DNA of 64,000 nt from Magnimaribacter mokuoloeensis (GTDB lineage Bacteria; Pseudomonadota; Gammaproteobacteria; Magnimaribacterales; Magnimaribacteraceae). Within the stretch, counting starts at the first letter, position 1. Every line of letters begins with the position of its first letter. The notes below the pieces were generated by a model. It did no database searches and had not been told where the DNA came from. It was given only the letters and a program-made list of their open reading frames with translations. A program made the position numbers and the translations under genes. Below are positions 35,599-43,831 of the stretch, one piece after another. The DNA lies in contig CP151794.1 of assembly GCA_041860225.1 (NCBI GenBank), forward strand, positions 1 to 64,000, in the 5' to 3' direction.

Positions 35599-35910
35599 AT
35601 GTTTGCCGTAATAGAGAGCGGAGGAAAACAACACACAGTATCAGAGGGTGAAAGCCTAAAAGTAGAGCTTTTATCTGCTGAAGAAGGTTCAACTATTGAG
35701 TTTGATAAAGTTCTTATGATCTCTAATGGTGGCGAATCTAAAATAGGTAATCCTTACGTAGAAAATGCAAAAGTTACTGCTAAATTAGTTTCAAACGGTA
35801 AGCATGATAAAATACGTGTTTTCAAAATGAAAAGAAGAAAAGACTATAGACGTACTTACGGTCATAGACAAAACTTCAGTGAAATTAAAATAGAATCAAT
35901 TAGTTCATAA
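35599..35910 (+). CDS. rplU: 50S ribosomal protein L21
   Basis: L21 binds 23S rRNA near L20. The protein begins MFAVIESGGKQHTVSEGESL and has 103 residues, the same length as the E. coli protein. It contains the C-terminal RRRKDYRRTYGHRQNF signature. The in-frame TTG at 35587 is part of the ribosome-binding site TTGGAG and was not taken as the start. rpmA follows after 11 bases. Confidence 0.98.
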   Translation: MFAVIESGGKQHTVSEGESLKVELLSAEEGSTIEFDKVLMISNGGESKIGNPYVENAKVTAKLVSNGKHDKIRVFKMKRRKDYRRTYGHRQNFSEIKIESISS

Positions 35911-35921
35911 CATAAAGTACG

Positions 35922-36179
35922 ATGGCACATAAAAAAGCAGGCGGAAGCAGTAGAAATGGAAGAGATTCCCAGTCAAAAAGACTTGGAATTAAAAGTTATG
36001 GTGGGGAATTAATTAGTGCAGGTTCTATCATTGTAAGACAAAGAGGCACAAAATTTCACCCTGGAAAAAACGTAGGATGCGGTAAAGACCATACTCTTTT
36101 TTCAAAAGTTGACGGCAGAGTCTCGTTCGTAAAAAAAGGACCTAAATTAAGACAATTCGTTAACGTAGATCCTGTCTAA
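35922..36179 (+). CDS. rpmA: 50S ribosomal protein L27
   Basis: L27 reaches into the peptidyl-transferase centre with its N terminus. The 85 residues begin AHKKAGGSSRNGRDSQSKRL, with no cleavable Firmicutes-type extension. They continue GSIIVRQRGTKFHPGKNVG, the typical signature. The rplU-rpmA-obgE order is conserved in proteobacteria. A 38-base gap precedes obgE. Confidence 0.98.
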   Translation: MAHKKAGGSSRNGRDSQSKRLGIKSYGGELISAGSIIVRQRGTKFHPGKNVGCGKDHTLFSKVDGRVSFVKKGPKLRQFVNVDPV

Positions 36180-36217
36180 GTCCCAAAACCCTCTCCTAAT
36201 TCCTATACAATAAATCA

Positions 36218-37231
36218 ATGAAATTCATTGACGAAGTCTCTATTGATGTAAAAGCAGGCGATGGCGGGAATGGTCTTGCAAGCTTTAGACGTCTTAAGAA
36301 TATTCCAAAGGGTGGACCAGATGGTGGAGATGGCGGTAACGGAGGAAGTATCATCTTTAGATCTGTAAATAACCTAAATACTTTATCTAAATTTAGATTT
36401 CAAAGAAAATTTGAAGCTGAAAATGGTAAACGAGGAGGAAGTCAAAACAAAACTGGATCAGATGGTAAAGACCTAGTTATAGAAGTGCCATGCGGCACTC
36501 TTCTTTATGATTTAGAAACAGATAACCCTTTAGCAGATTTAATCAATAATCAAGATGAGCTTTTAATTTGTAAAGGAGGGAAGGGAGGTTTTGGAAATCT
36601 TAGGTATAAAAGCTCAACAAATAGATCACCAACAAAATTTACTGAAGGAAAGGAAGGAGATAGCCTCTCTTTAAGACTTGAATTAAGACTTTTGGCAGAT
36701 ATTGGACTATTGGGGAAGCCTAACGCGGGTAAATCTTCACTTGTAAGAGCAGTATCTAGTGCAAAACCTAAAGTAGCAGATTACGCATTCACAACCCTTC
36801 ATCCTAGTCTTGGTGTTGTTGATTATTCTGAGAATTCAAGTTTTGTCATTTCTGATATACCCGGACTTATTGCAGGTGCTTCTGAAGGAGTTGGTTTAGG
36901 AATCCAGTTTTTGAAACACTTATCTAGAACTAAGGTCATAGTGCAAATTGTAGATGTGTACGATAAAAATCTTATGGAAGTAATAACTGAAATTAGAGAA
37001 CTCTCAAAAGAGATAACAAATTATGATCCTGACCTTATTAAAAAAGTTAAGTGGTTAGCCTTAAATAAAATAGATCTCATAAATACAAATCAATTAGAAG
37101 AGTTAAAAGACGAGCTAGGAAGAGAATTTCAAGATAATTTACATATATACTGTATTTCAGCTGCAAAAAAAGAAGGCACTCAACAATTGATGCGTGATAT
37201 TGGAGAATTCATGGAGACATCCGATGAATAA
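36218..37231 (+). CDS. obgE: GTPase ObgE/CgtA
   Basis: Obg is an essential GTPase acting in 50S maturation and stress control. The N-terminal glycine-rich Obg fold spans about residues 1-158 (DVKAGDGGNGLASFRR, GGPDGGDGGNGGS). The G domain follows with P-loop GKPNAGKS (166-173), DIPG and NKID. The long variable C-terminal tail of E. coli Obg is absent; the protein ends at 337 residues soon after the G domain. Its last codons overlap the proB start (ATGAATAA). Confidence 0.97.
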   Translation: MKFIDEVSIDVKAGDGGNGLASFRRLKNIPKGGPDGGDGGNGGSIIFRSVNNLNTLSKFRFQRKFEAENGKRGGSQNKTGSDGKDLVIEVPCGTLLYDLETDNPLADLINNQDELLICKGGKGGFGNLRYKSSTNRSPTKFTEGKEGDSLSLRLELRLLADIGLLGKPNAGKSSLVRAVSSAKPKVADYAFTTLHPSLGVVDYSENSSFVISDIPGLIAGASEGVGLGIQFLKHLSRTKVIVQIVDVYDKNLMEVITEIRELSKEITNYDPDLIKKVKWLALNKIDLINTNQLEELKDELGREFQDNLHIYCISAAKKEGTQQLMRDIGEFMETSDE

Positions 37232-38336
37232 AAGTTATAAGTGGGTTGTAAAAGCTGGGAGTAGTTTGGTTTCTGGTAATCAGGATGGGGTAAATATTGA
37301 TTTTATATCTCAACTGGCTTCTCAAATAGATTTCTTAAGGAAAAATAATCAAGAAGTGATCGTTATCTCATCAGGTGCTGTTGCTAAAGGCATGAATGAT
37401 TTAGGTATTAAGAAGAGGCCAGATCAGCTAGCTATTTTGCAGGCTTGTGCAGCTGTAGGGCAAAGAGGGATATCGGAAATTTATCAAAATACCTTTGAAA
37501 AGTTTGGTTATACAACTGGTCAAGTTTTGATTTCTCACGACGATATAGCTAATAGAACTAGGTATTTGAATGCCAAAAATGCTATTGAAGCATTGTTGGA
37601 CCTGGGTGTTATTCCGATAGTAAATGAAAATGATTGTGTTGCAACTGAAGAGATATCTTTTGGAGATAACGATAGGTTGGGAGCAGCATTAGCTGGTTTA
37701 ATCCGTGCAGATAGATTTGTGATGTTAACCGATCAAGATGGAATCTTTAATGATGATCCAACAAAAAATCACAATGCTCAATTGCTTGATAGAATTAATC
37801 TAGATGATGAAAACCTAGATTTATCTCAAATTTTAAATAGCACATCTGGTGTATTAGGAAGAGGTGGTATGAAGACAAAGATTGAGGCAGCCAGAACTTC
37901 ACTCAATTCTGGGGCTATGACCTGGGTTGCAAGTGGTTTGAAGGACGATACTCTATTAAAGATATTTAAAGAAGAGGATATAGGAACTCAATTAATTACT
38001 GAAAAATCTACCCTTCCATCAAGAAAACTGTGGATTTCCTCTTTTGGCTCTGTTGCAGGAACAATTGTAATAGATGATGGAGCGAGCGAGGCTCTTCTAA
38101 GTAAAGGCAAAAGCCTTTTATCTGTGGGTATAACTGAAGTACTAGGTAATTTTAATAAAGGTGACTTGGTAAATTGCATAGATAAGGATGGTAAGGAAAT
38201 TGCAACTGGACTTTCAAACTTCAACAATAAAGAGATTGAAGCTATAAAAGGTTTAAATACTGATGAAATATTGAAAGTGCTAGGTTACCTCACCCAAGAA
38301 GAGGTAATTCATCGTAATAATTTGGTATTAAGCTAA
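37224..38336 (+). CDS. proB: Glutamate 5-kinase
   Basis: ProB phosphorylates glutamate in the first step of proline synthesis. Starting at ATG 37224 the protein has 370 residues (E. coli 367). The amino-acid kinase domain has WVVKAGSSLV, VIVISSGAVAKG, and NENDCVATEEISFGDNDRL. A C-terminal PUA domain starts near residue 275 (RKLWISSFGSVAGTIVIDDGA). The start overlaps obgE, and the gene converges on rpsT with a four-base overlap. proA, which often follows, is not in this window. Confidence 0.97.
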   Translation: MNKSYKWVVKAGSSLVSGNQDGVNIDFISQLASQIDFLRKNNQEVIVISSGAVAKGMNDLGIKKRPDQLAILQACAAVGQRGISEIYQNTFEKFGYTTGQVLISHDDIANRTRYLNAKNAIEALLDLGVIPIVNENDCVATEEISFGDNDRLGAALAGLIRADRFVMLTDQDGIFNDDPTKNHNAQLLDRINLDDENLDLSQILNSTSGVLGRGGMKTKIEAARTSLNSGAMTWVASGLKDDTLLKIFKEEDIGTQLITEKSTLPSRKLWISSFGSVAGTIVIDDGASEALLSKGKSLLSVGITEVLGNFNKGDLVNCIDKDGKEIATGLSNFNNKEIEAIKGLNTDEILKVLGYLTQEEVIHRNNLVLS

Positions 38337-38593
38337 AGTGCTTTAACTTTTTTTGATAGCCTAGATTTAGTTCTAGAGGCTTTATTTTTGGTGATAACTT
38401 TCTTGCCAGCCATTGAATCAAGAGTTTTTTCTGCAGCTGCTAAAGCTTCTTTGGCCGTTTCCTTATCATTTGCTTCAATAGCGCTCAGTACAGACTTTAC
38501 TGCTGTTCTAGTAGAGGCTCTTTGAGAGCTTTTCAGAGCATTCCTTTTAACATTTTGTCTTGCTCTTTTTATTGCTGATTTAATATTTGCCAT
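38333..38593 (-). CDS. rpsT: 30S ribosomal protein S20
   Basis: S20 is a three-helix primary 16S rRNA binder. The 86-residue, lysine-rich protein reads ANIKSAIKRARQNVKRNALK and ends with KVITKNKASRTKSRLSKKVKAL, matching the family (E. coli 87). It is a single gene with its own promoter on the minus strand, convergent with proB. Confidence 0.98.
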   Translation of the reverse strand: MANIKSAIKRARQNVKRNALKSSQRASTRTAVKSVLSAIEANDKETAKEALAAAEKTLDSMAGKKVITKNKASRTKSRLSKKVKAL

Positions 38594-38621
38594 AAATCTT
38601 GTATATCACTGAGAGGCGCGC

Positions 38622-38650
38622 ATAATGCATTCTGAAGAGCAAAGTGTCAA
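38622..38650 (-). promoter_or_regulatory. sigma70 promoter of rpsT
   Basis: On the minus strand TTGACA (38650-38645) is followed after 17 bases by CATTAT (38627-38622). Initiation near 38615 gives a 5' leader of about 22 bases before the rpsT start at 38593. The plus-strand gene starting at 38666 lies just outside it. Confidence 0.65.
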
Positions 38651-38665
38651 GTAACAATATGCAAT

Positions 38666-39679
38666 ATGTCTAACAAGTATTTAATTGTAATACTGCGATT
38701 TCATGGTGATGTTCTGCTAACTAAGCCCATGATCGATAACATCAAGTTAAATGATCCAGATGGTCAAATAGATCTTCTGTTGTACAAAGGAACAGGTTCT
38801 ATTTTAGAGCAAGAAAAAAGTATTAATGAAATTATAGAAATAGACAATGCCTCTAAAGCTAATATCTTTTCTAGGATTAAGAAAGAAATCAATTTGTGGA
38901 CTAAAGTTAGATCAAAAAAATATAAATACGCTTTCTTTTTAACTACACAATGGAGAGTAGTTCCTGTCAGCTGGGCTATAGGCAAGGCGATGAAGGCAGC
39001 GGTAGATGATAAAAAAAGAAGAAAAAATTTATGGACCAAATCTTTTTCAGTAATCTTCCCTGAAGCTTTAGAGAATCATATTGTCCAAAGGAATCTCTCA
39101 GCGTTAAAAAGCCTAGATTTAAAGGTCTTCAATGAGGATTTAACCCTAGATCCAGTCCCTTTAAAAAAAGAATATAAAGCATTGTCTGATAGTTTTCCGT
39201 TTTTAAATCAAGACAATGGGTATTGTTTAATCCATCCCACTTCAAGACGTGAGAAAAAGTTATGGGATAAAGAAAAGTTTGGTAAATTAATTAACTTATT
39301 GGCTAAACAAAACCTTTCTGTTGTTATTACTTCTGGACCCGATCTAAATGAGGTGGACTATGTTGAAGAAATATTAGAGAAAGCTAATGTTCTTGATCAG
39401 CAAGTATTAAATCTTGCCGGTAAAACAAGCCTTTTAGGTTTAGCTGCTCTAATTAAAGGCGCTAAATTTTTTATTGGCTTAGATTCTGTTGCATCTCACA
39501 TTGCTGCTTCCGTGAACAAAGAGTCCATAACTTTATTTGGACCAAGTAATCCCATAAATTGGAAGCCTTGGTCCGATAGAGCTAAGATTATTGTAAGGGA
39601 TGATCTAATGAATATCGAAGTTGGAGAAGTGATTAGTCTTGTGGAAGAAATGTTTCCACAATCTAGGAGAGATTTATGA
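38666..39679 (+). CDS. Glycosyltransferase family 9 (WaaQ/heptosyltransferase-like)
   Basis: This is a GT-B glycosyltransferase resembling lipopolysaccharide heptosyltransferases, most like the WaaQ (heptosyltransferase III) branch. Evidence is the N-terminal RFHGDVLLTKPMIDNI and the donor-binding half with CLIHPTSRREKKLWDKEKF, AKFFIGLDSVASHIAA and LFGPSNPINWKPW. At 337 residues the length fits. It probably adds a sugar to the lipid A core from the cytoplasmic side; donor and acceptor are not deducible. No other core-sugar genes are adjacent. Its stop overlaps the next start (ATGA), so the pair is likely cotranslated. Confidence 0.85.
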   Translation: MSNKYLIVILRFHGDVLLTKPMIDNIKLNDPDGQIDLLLYKGTGSILEQEKSINEIIEIDNASKANIFSRIKKEINLWTKVRSKKYKYAFFLTTQWRVVPVSWAIGKAMKAAVDDKKRRKNLWTKSFSVIFPEALENHIVQRNLSALKSLDLKVFNEDLTLDPVPLKKEYKALSDSFPFLNQDNGYCLIHPTSRREKKLWDKEKFGKLINLLAKQNLSVVITSGPDLNEVDYVEEILEKANVLDQQVLNLAGKTSLLGLAALIKGAKFFIGLDSVASHIAASVNKESITLFGPSNPINWKPWSDRAKIIVRDDLMNIEVGEVISLVEEMFPQSRRDL

Positions 39680-40548
39680 AAAGAGAACTGAAAACATTAA
39701 TGGATGGACTTACCTTCGGAGAGGGTCCAAGGTGGCATGACAACAAATTCTATTTCTCTGATTTTTATAGTCATAAGGTCTATTCTTTAGATCTTAAAGG
39801 AAATTATGAAGTAATAGTGGAAGTTCCAAATCAACCTTCAGGATTAGGTTGGAGGCCAGATGAGACAATGTTAATTGTCTCAATGAAAGATAGGAAGTTA
39901 CTTAGCTTTAAAGACAATATTTTAGAAGAGGAGGCAGACTTATCTGAATTTGCGGGTTTTCATTGTAACGATATGGTTGTAGATCACTCTGGCAATGCCT
40001 ATATAGGAAATTTTGGATTTAATACCTATGAAGGAGAAGAAATTAAGCCTACGAATTTAATATTGGTAAAGCCGGGTGAGGATCCAGTAATTGCAGCAGA
40101 TGACTTACTCTTTCCAAATGGCACAGTCATCACTCCTGATGATAAAACTTTGATAGTAGGCGAGACTTACGCAGCAAGATTAACTGCTTTCGATATAGCA
40201 GAAGATGGTAGCCTATCTAATCGTAGAATTTGGGCAGATCTGAAGGAAAATGCAGTAGAGGGTATAGTGCCATTACCCGACGGAATGTGTTTAGATGACG
40301 AGGGGGCAATATGGGTCGCCTCTCCATCAACTGCGGAAGTCATTAGATTGCATGAGGGAGGCATGATCTCTGAAAGAATTCCTGTTGAGACCAATGCATT
40401 TGCTTGCATGCTTGGAGGAGAGGAAGGAAAAACGTTGTTCATTTGCACCTCAAATGGTTCAGGAGTAGATCCAGACTCAGCTTTAAGAGAAAAATCAGGT
40501 AAGATAGAAATCGTAGAAGTAGATGTGCCAGGAGCTGGCAGACCTTAG
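39676..40548 (+). CDS. SMP-30/gluconolactonase-family protein
   Basis: A six-bladed beta-propeller lactonase-like protein of 290 residues without a signal peptide, so probably cytoplasmic. Likely metal ligands match the family: Glu16 in TFGEGPRW, Asn98 in FHCNDMV, Asn148 in LFPNGT and Asp202 in LPDGMCLD. Members hydrolyse sugar or other lactones; the substrate here cannot be assigned. It overlaps the upstream glycosyltransferase by four bases and is followed two bases later by a MarC-family gene. Confidence 0.85.
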   Translation: MKRELKTLMDGLTFGEGPRWHDNKFYFSDFYSHKVYSLDLKGNYEVIVEVPNQPSGLGWRPDETMLIVSMKDRKLLSFKDNILEEEADLSEFAGFHCNDMVVDHSGNAYIGNFGFNTYEGEEIKPTNLILVKPGEDPVIAADDLLFPNGTVITPDDKTLIVGETYAARLTAFDIAEDGSLSNRRIWADLKENAVEGIVPLPDGMCLDDEGAIWVASPSTAEVIRLHEGGMISERIPVETNAFACMLGGEEGKTLFICTSNGSGVDPDSALREKSGKIEIVEVDVPGAGRP

Positions 40549-40550
40549 AA

Positions 40551-41177
40551 ATGTTTACTCTTTTTCTGGAAAATTTTGTTTTAATCTTTGTAGCAATTGA
40601 TCCTATTACTATATTGCCAATTTTTGCTAGCTTTACTCAAGGAGTAAACAAAAAAGATTTAGTTACTTTATGTCTTAGGAGTACATTAACTGCCTTTGGA
40701 ATTTTATTAGTTTTTTGGTTATTTGGCAGTGCTTTACTCCAAATGATGGGAATCAATATTAATTCTTTTAGAATTGTCGGAGGCCTATTCTTGATGGTAA
40801 TAGCTTATCAAATGGTATTTGAGCAAAGGCAAAAGAGAAGAGAGCAAACAGCTGAGTCAGCTATAGACGATGAGGAGCTCTCATCACTAGCAACATTTCC
40901 TTTAGCTATACCTCTAATGGCAGGACCAGGTGCCATAACTCTTGTTATGCTTTTATCTGAAAAGTCGGGATCATCAATTGAGAATCAAGTTATAGGATTT
41001 AGTCCAATTATTATAGTTTTGGCACTTAATGCATTGAGTATGTGGATTTCTGGAAAGATGGCCAAAAAACTACCGATATCTGTTTTGTCCGCCTTGCAAA
41101 GAACTTTCGGTCTTTTGCTTGGTGCGCTGGCCATCGAATTTGTGATTGAAGGGCTTAGACAAACATTCAATGTCTAG
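40551..41177 (+). CDS. MarC-family integral membrane protein
   Basis: A 208-residue inner-membrane protein with about six hydrophobic segments. It fits the MarC/UPF0056 family: FVAIDPITILPIFASFT at the N terminus, RIVGGLFLMVIAYQMVF, and the central LAIPLMAGPGAITLVMLL. The function of this family is not established; the older link to multiple antibiotic resistance in E. coli was not upheld. The last gene of a three-gene plus-strand run, it converges on the SDR gene with a 19-base gap. Confidence 0.85.
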   Translation: MFTLFLENFVLIFVAIDPITILPIFASFTQGVNKKDLVTLCLRSTLTAFGILLVFWLFGSALLQMMGININSFRIVGGLFLMVIAYQMVFEQRQKRREQTAESAIDDEELSSLATFPLAIPLMAGPGAITLVMLLSEKSGSSIENQVIGFSPIIIVLALNALSMWISGKMAKKLPISVLSALQRTFGLLLGALAIEFVIEGLRQTFNV

Positions 41178-41196
41178 AAATATTAGACATAAATCC

Positions 41197-42279
41197 TTAT
41201 AAAAGACCCAGCCTTTTGTAGGATTCTCCGGTCTCTTTTAGAGTTTCTTCTATCGAATAAGTTGATAGCCCGAGTTCTTGAATAGCTTTCTTACAATATG
41301 AGCGGGGAGAATCGTATGTATCTTTGATGGGCTTGTTATTTTCCATCCTTTCTCCGCCAATATCTTTAATATCTGGAAATAATTCTCTTAGTTTTTTTTG
41401 TAATTCCCACGTAAAAAGCTCGCCAGATCGATCAGTTGCAGAAAGGATATATCTTGAACCATTCTTTGCATTGTTGCTTTCAGTTGCCATTCTGTGCGCC
41501 TTGGCTACATCCCTCACATCGACCATATTCCATAACATCCTGTCGCTCCTAATTTGTTTTCCGTCTAGAGATCCAAAATTGTTTCCTTGTAATAGTTGCC
41601 AAATAAAGAATTGCCAACTAAAAAATTGATTGTGGTTTTCCGTCATCAATGGACCTATGACATGCAAGGGATTAATCGATATGGCCTCAAAACTTTGTTT
41701 AGATTCGGCTATTTTATAAATCATCTTCTCAGTATTTGCTTTTGCCATTGCATAGGCAATATCTCTATTTTTCGATATATTTTCTTCTCTCCACGCACCT
41801 TTGTATGCCTCTACGTTATCTCCACACCAATCCCCTTCATCAAATACATAACCTTCTGGTCTCGGATGTGCTACTGCAGCAAAGGAACTTGTAAATACAA
41901 AGCGTTTGATACTGCCGGATTTTTTCACAGATTCAATCACGTGTTCGTTTTCTGTAAAGCAACCATCATATACTTCTTGAGGAGTCTCTCTATTAAATCC
42001 TACTGTAGCACCTGCATGAATTACAGCGGCACACCCTGTAAAGGCGTCGTCATAGCTGCCTTTTTCAAAAAGATCGCCTTCAAATAAATTCACATCTGAC
42101 TCAGATGCTTTTTTTCCTAATTCAATTAGATGATCCACTTTTTTGTTATTACTTGAGTCTCTTACACATGCATTAACCTCATATCCTTGATTTAATAAAT
42201 CTTCTACTATTCTAGATCCTATGTATCCACTAGCACCTGTAACTGCGACTGGTCCGTCTTGTTTTGTTATTCCCGACAT
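41197..42279 (-). CDS. Extended short-chain dehydrogenase/reductase (dihydroflavonol-4-reductase-like)
   Basis: A 360-residue NAD(P)-dependent reductase of the extended SDR family. The Rossmann motif TGASGYIG is at residues 14-21, the catalytic YxxxK at Tyr176-Lys180 (YAMAK) and the active-site serine in FTSSFAAVAH near 131. The arrangement resembles dihydroflavonol reductase, cinnamoyl-CoA reductase and bacterial aldehyde reductase relatives. The substrate is unknown. AAGGAGAG lies 8 bases before the ATG, a strong ribosome-binding site. A 49-codon ORF upstream overlaps its first codons. Confidence 0.85.
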   Translation of the reverse strand: MSGITKQDGPVAVTGASGYIGSRIVEDLLNQGYEVNACVRDSSNNKKVDHLIELGKKASESDVNLFEGDLFEKGSYDDAFTGCAAVIHAGATVGFNRETPQEVYDGCFTENEHVIESVKKSGSIKRFVFTSSFAAVAHPRPEGYVFDEGDWCGDNVEAYKGAWREENISKNRDIAYAMAKANTEKMIYKIAESKQSFEAISINPLHVIGPLMTENHNQFFSWQFFIWQLLQGNNFGSLDGKQIRSDRMLWNMVDVRDVAKAHRMATESNNAKNGSRYILSATDRSGELFTWELQKKLRELFPDIKDIGGERMENNKPIKDTYDSPRSYCKKAIQELGLSTYSIEETLKETGESYKRLGLL

Positions 42280-42416
42280 AATTTTTCTCTCCTTATTATT
42301 TTTTTGGCAGCTTTTCTTTCGCAGGCATCACTAATGTGTAAAAGGATACGAAAGCAAAACCCAGCAAGAGTAACAGCAATAGTTGCTATCGTTATGAGAA
42401 TTTGTTGTTCTACCAT
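42267..42416 (-). CDS. Possible tiny membrane protein (49 residues)
   Basis: From ATG 42416 this frame encodes a hydrophobic helix (about residues 5-27, ILITIATIAVTLAGFCFRIL) and a basic tail (ERKAAKKIIRREK). It overlaps the start of the SDR gene by 13 bases and begins 20 bases after the tmRNA 3' end. The composition is that of a plausible single-span protein, but no ribosome-binding site is evident and I know no homologue. The region 42280-42435 holds nothing else I can identify. It may be a chance frame. Confidence 0.35.
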   Translation of the reverse strand: MVEQQILITIATIAVTLAGFCFRILLHISDACERKAAKKIIRREKLCRE

Positions 42417-42435
42417 AAAAATATGATAGCACCTT

Positions 42436-42790
42436 TGGTGGAGGCGGCGGGAATTGAACCCGCGTCCACTAGTACTCTGCCACAAGATCTACATGTTTAG
42501 TTTTATCTATTAATTTAATCTTTTGACACCCGATAAACAGGGATTAAAAGACGATCTCAATTTATTCTTAAGAAATTACTAATGAGAAGAGCAATTCCAG
42601 CATCTCGTGTAATCGTCTGTCTTTGGAGGCGCACGAGCACGTTACCAAAGACAGCTAGCCAATTAAGCGGCTAGAGCGTAGTCTGCGTTTTCGCCAACTA
42701 ACAAGTTTGCAATAATTTTTTTACGAGAATTATTACCTTCTCGACATGCACTTGAGGTTTTATATCTACTGTCGAAGCCAGTTCGCCCCC
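42436..42790 (-). ncRNA. ssrA: tmRNA (transfer-messenger RNA)
   Basis: tmRNA rescues ribosomes stalled on broken messages and tags the peptide for degradation. On the minus strand it begins GGGGGCGAACTGGCTTCGAC at 42790 and ends with the T arm, CGCCTCC, A and encoded CCA at 42436. The acceptor GGGGGCG pairs with CGCCTCC with one G-U. The tag reading frame, 42710 to 42663, reads ANLLVGENADYALAA and then TAA. This is longer than the usual gammaproteobacterial tag (E. coli ANDENYALAA) but keeps the YALAA degron. smpB lies directly upstream on the same strand. Confidence 0.96.
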
Positions 42791-42804
42791 AAAAAAGCTG
42801 AAGA

Positions 42805-42810
42805 ATTATA
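42805..42810 (-). promoter_or_regulatory. -10 box for ssrA
   Basis: On the minus strand a perfect TATAAT (42810-42805) lies in the 40-base gap between the smpB stop and the tmRNA 5' end, about 15 bases before the mature end. This suggests an ssrA promoter separate from smpB. A clear -35 box is not visible; it would fall at the smpB stop codon. Confidence 0.5.
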
Positions 42811-42830
42811 CCTTTCCTTCTGAAACTTAA

Positions 42831-43325
42831 CTAATTTTTGTTTCTTTCCCTTAATTCTTTCGCTTTTTGCCGTTCCCAGTCTCTTGATTTTATTGTGTTT
42901 CTTTTGTCTTGCGATTTTTTACCTATGGCAAGCGCAATTTCACATTTAATGAGACCATTTTTCCAGTAAAGCTTTGTAGGTATGCAAGTATTGCCCTTCT
43001 GAGAAGTAGATTTAATGATTTCATTTAATTCTTTTCGATTTAGGAGTAATTTCCTTGACCTAGTCGGATCCATCTCTTGATTACTATTTTTTAAAGGATC
43101 AATGTAGCTTCCTATCAAATAGGCTTCACTGTCTTTCAGTAGGGTGTAAGCTTCTGCAATTTGAGCATTGTTTTCTCTTATACTCTTTGTTTCCCAACCC
43201 AACAGAGATAGTCCTGCTTCAAATTTTTTTGAGATTTCATAGTCGAATCTAGCTTTTCTATTTTCAGAAATAGTGTTATCGCTTTTTTTATTTTTTTTTG
43301 CCACAGCTTCGACCTTAACTTTCAT
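42831..43325 (-). CDS. smpB: SsrA-binding protein SmpB
   Basis: SmpB binds the tRNA-like domain of tmRNA and places it in stalled ribosomes. The 164-residue protein shows RKARFDYEISKKFEAGLSLLG, WETKSIRENNAQIAEAY and the C-terminal basic helix region KSRDWERQKAKELRERNKN, which acts in the empty mRNA channel. It is a few residues longer at the N terminus than E. coli SmpB (160). The start is separated by only 17 bases from the divergent gene at 43343. Being next to ssrA, it forms a self-contained rescue module. Confidence 0.97.
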   Translation of the reverse strand: MKVKVEAVAKKNKKSDNTISENRKARFDYEISKKFEAGLSLLGWETKSIRENNAQIAEAYTLLKDSEAYLIGSYIDPLKNSNQEMDPTRSRKLLLNRKELNEIIKSTSQKGNTCIPTKLYWKNGLIKCEIALAIGKKSQDKRNTIKSRDWERQKAKELRERNKN

Positions 43326-43342
43326 ATAAAATTGTATCAGAC

Positions 43343-43831
43343 ATGCAAGATGATGATATTTTATTTAGATCATTCAAGGGAATTGCTTTTATTTCAATTG
43401 CACCCCTCATAGGTCTTGCAGCATCCCTATGGTTTACTTCAGATAGCACTGCTTATTTTTTGGCTCATTTAGGCCAGATATATTTTTCGGTTATTTTATT
43501 TTTTCTTTGCGGTAACATTTGGTCTGTTAGAGATATAGATAATTCAAAATATAAGAAGCAATTAACTCTTATTGCTTTTATTCCTCCTTCTGCAGCAACA
43601 ATAGGAGCACTTTTATCAGTTTGCATAAATCCAGCTTGGGGAATTGCATTTTTATTGTCTGTAGTTTACTTGGCAAGACATCTAACTTTAATTAATTCTA
43701 TTATTTCTATTTTTCCAAATAACTATCAAGATTTGATAAATAAAATAAGCATTATCTTGTGTATTTGTCTTATGTTAATCTTCACTTACTGGATTAACCC
43801 CTATACTTATCCTCTAGCTATTTATAATTAG
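43343..43831 (+). CDS. Small membrane protein, possibly DUF3429 type
   Basis: A 162-residue protein with about five hydrophobic segments (roughly 12-32, 38-60, 70-92, 95-118 and 132-150). The second segment, GQIYFSVILFFLCGNIWSV, resembles the Y-x-A-x-I-L-S-F-L-G-G-x-x-W-G motif I associate with DUF3429 membrane proteins, but the match is loose. The function is unknown. The next gene, a sodium symporter, starts at the very next base after its stop, so the two are probably cotranslated. Confidence 0.6.
   Translation: MQDDDILFRSFKGIAFISIAPLIGLAASLWFTSDSTAYFLAHLGQIYFSVILFFLCGNIWSVRDIDNSKYKKQLTLIAFIPPSAATIGALLSVCINPAWGIAFLLSVVYLARHLTLINSIISIFPNNYQDLINKISIILCICLMLIFTYWINPYTYPLAIYN

Noticed and set aside
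38333..38352. Terminator after proB
   Set aside because: The TAAAG...CTTTA pairing before the T-run leaves a loop of only two bases, too tight to call.
41596..42087. 163-codon plus-strand frame opposite the SDR gene
   Set aside because: The SDR motifs and strong ribosome-binding site support the minus strand; this frame has no recognisable features.
42417..42485. Upstream extension of the tiny membrane ORF
   Set aside because: It runs into the tmRNA acceptor/T-arm region, so it cannot be a genuine coding start.
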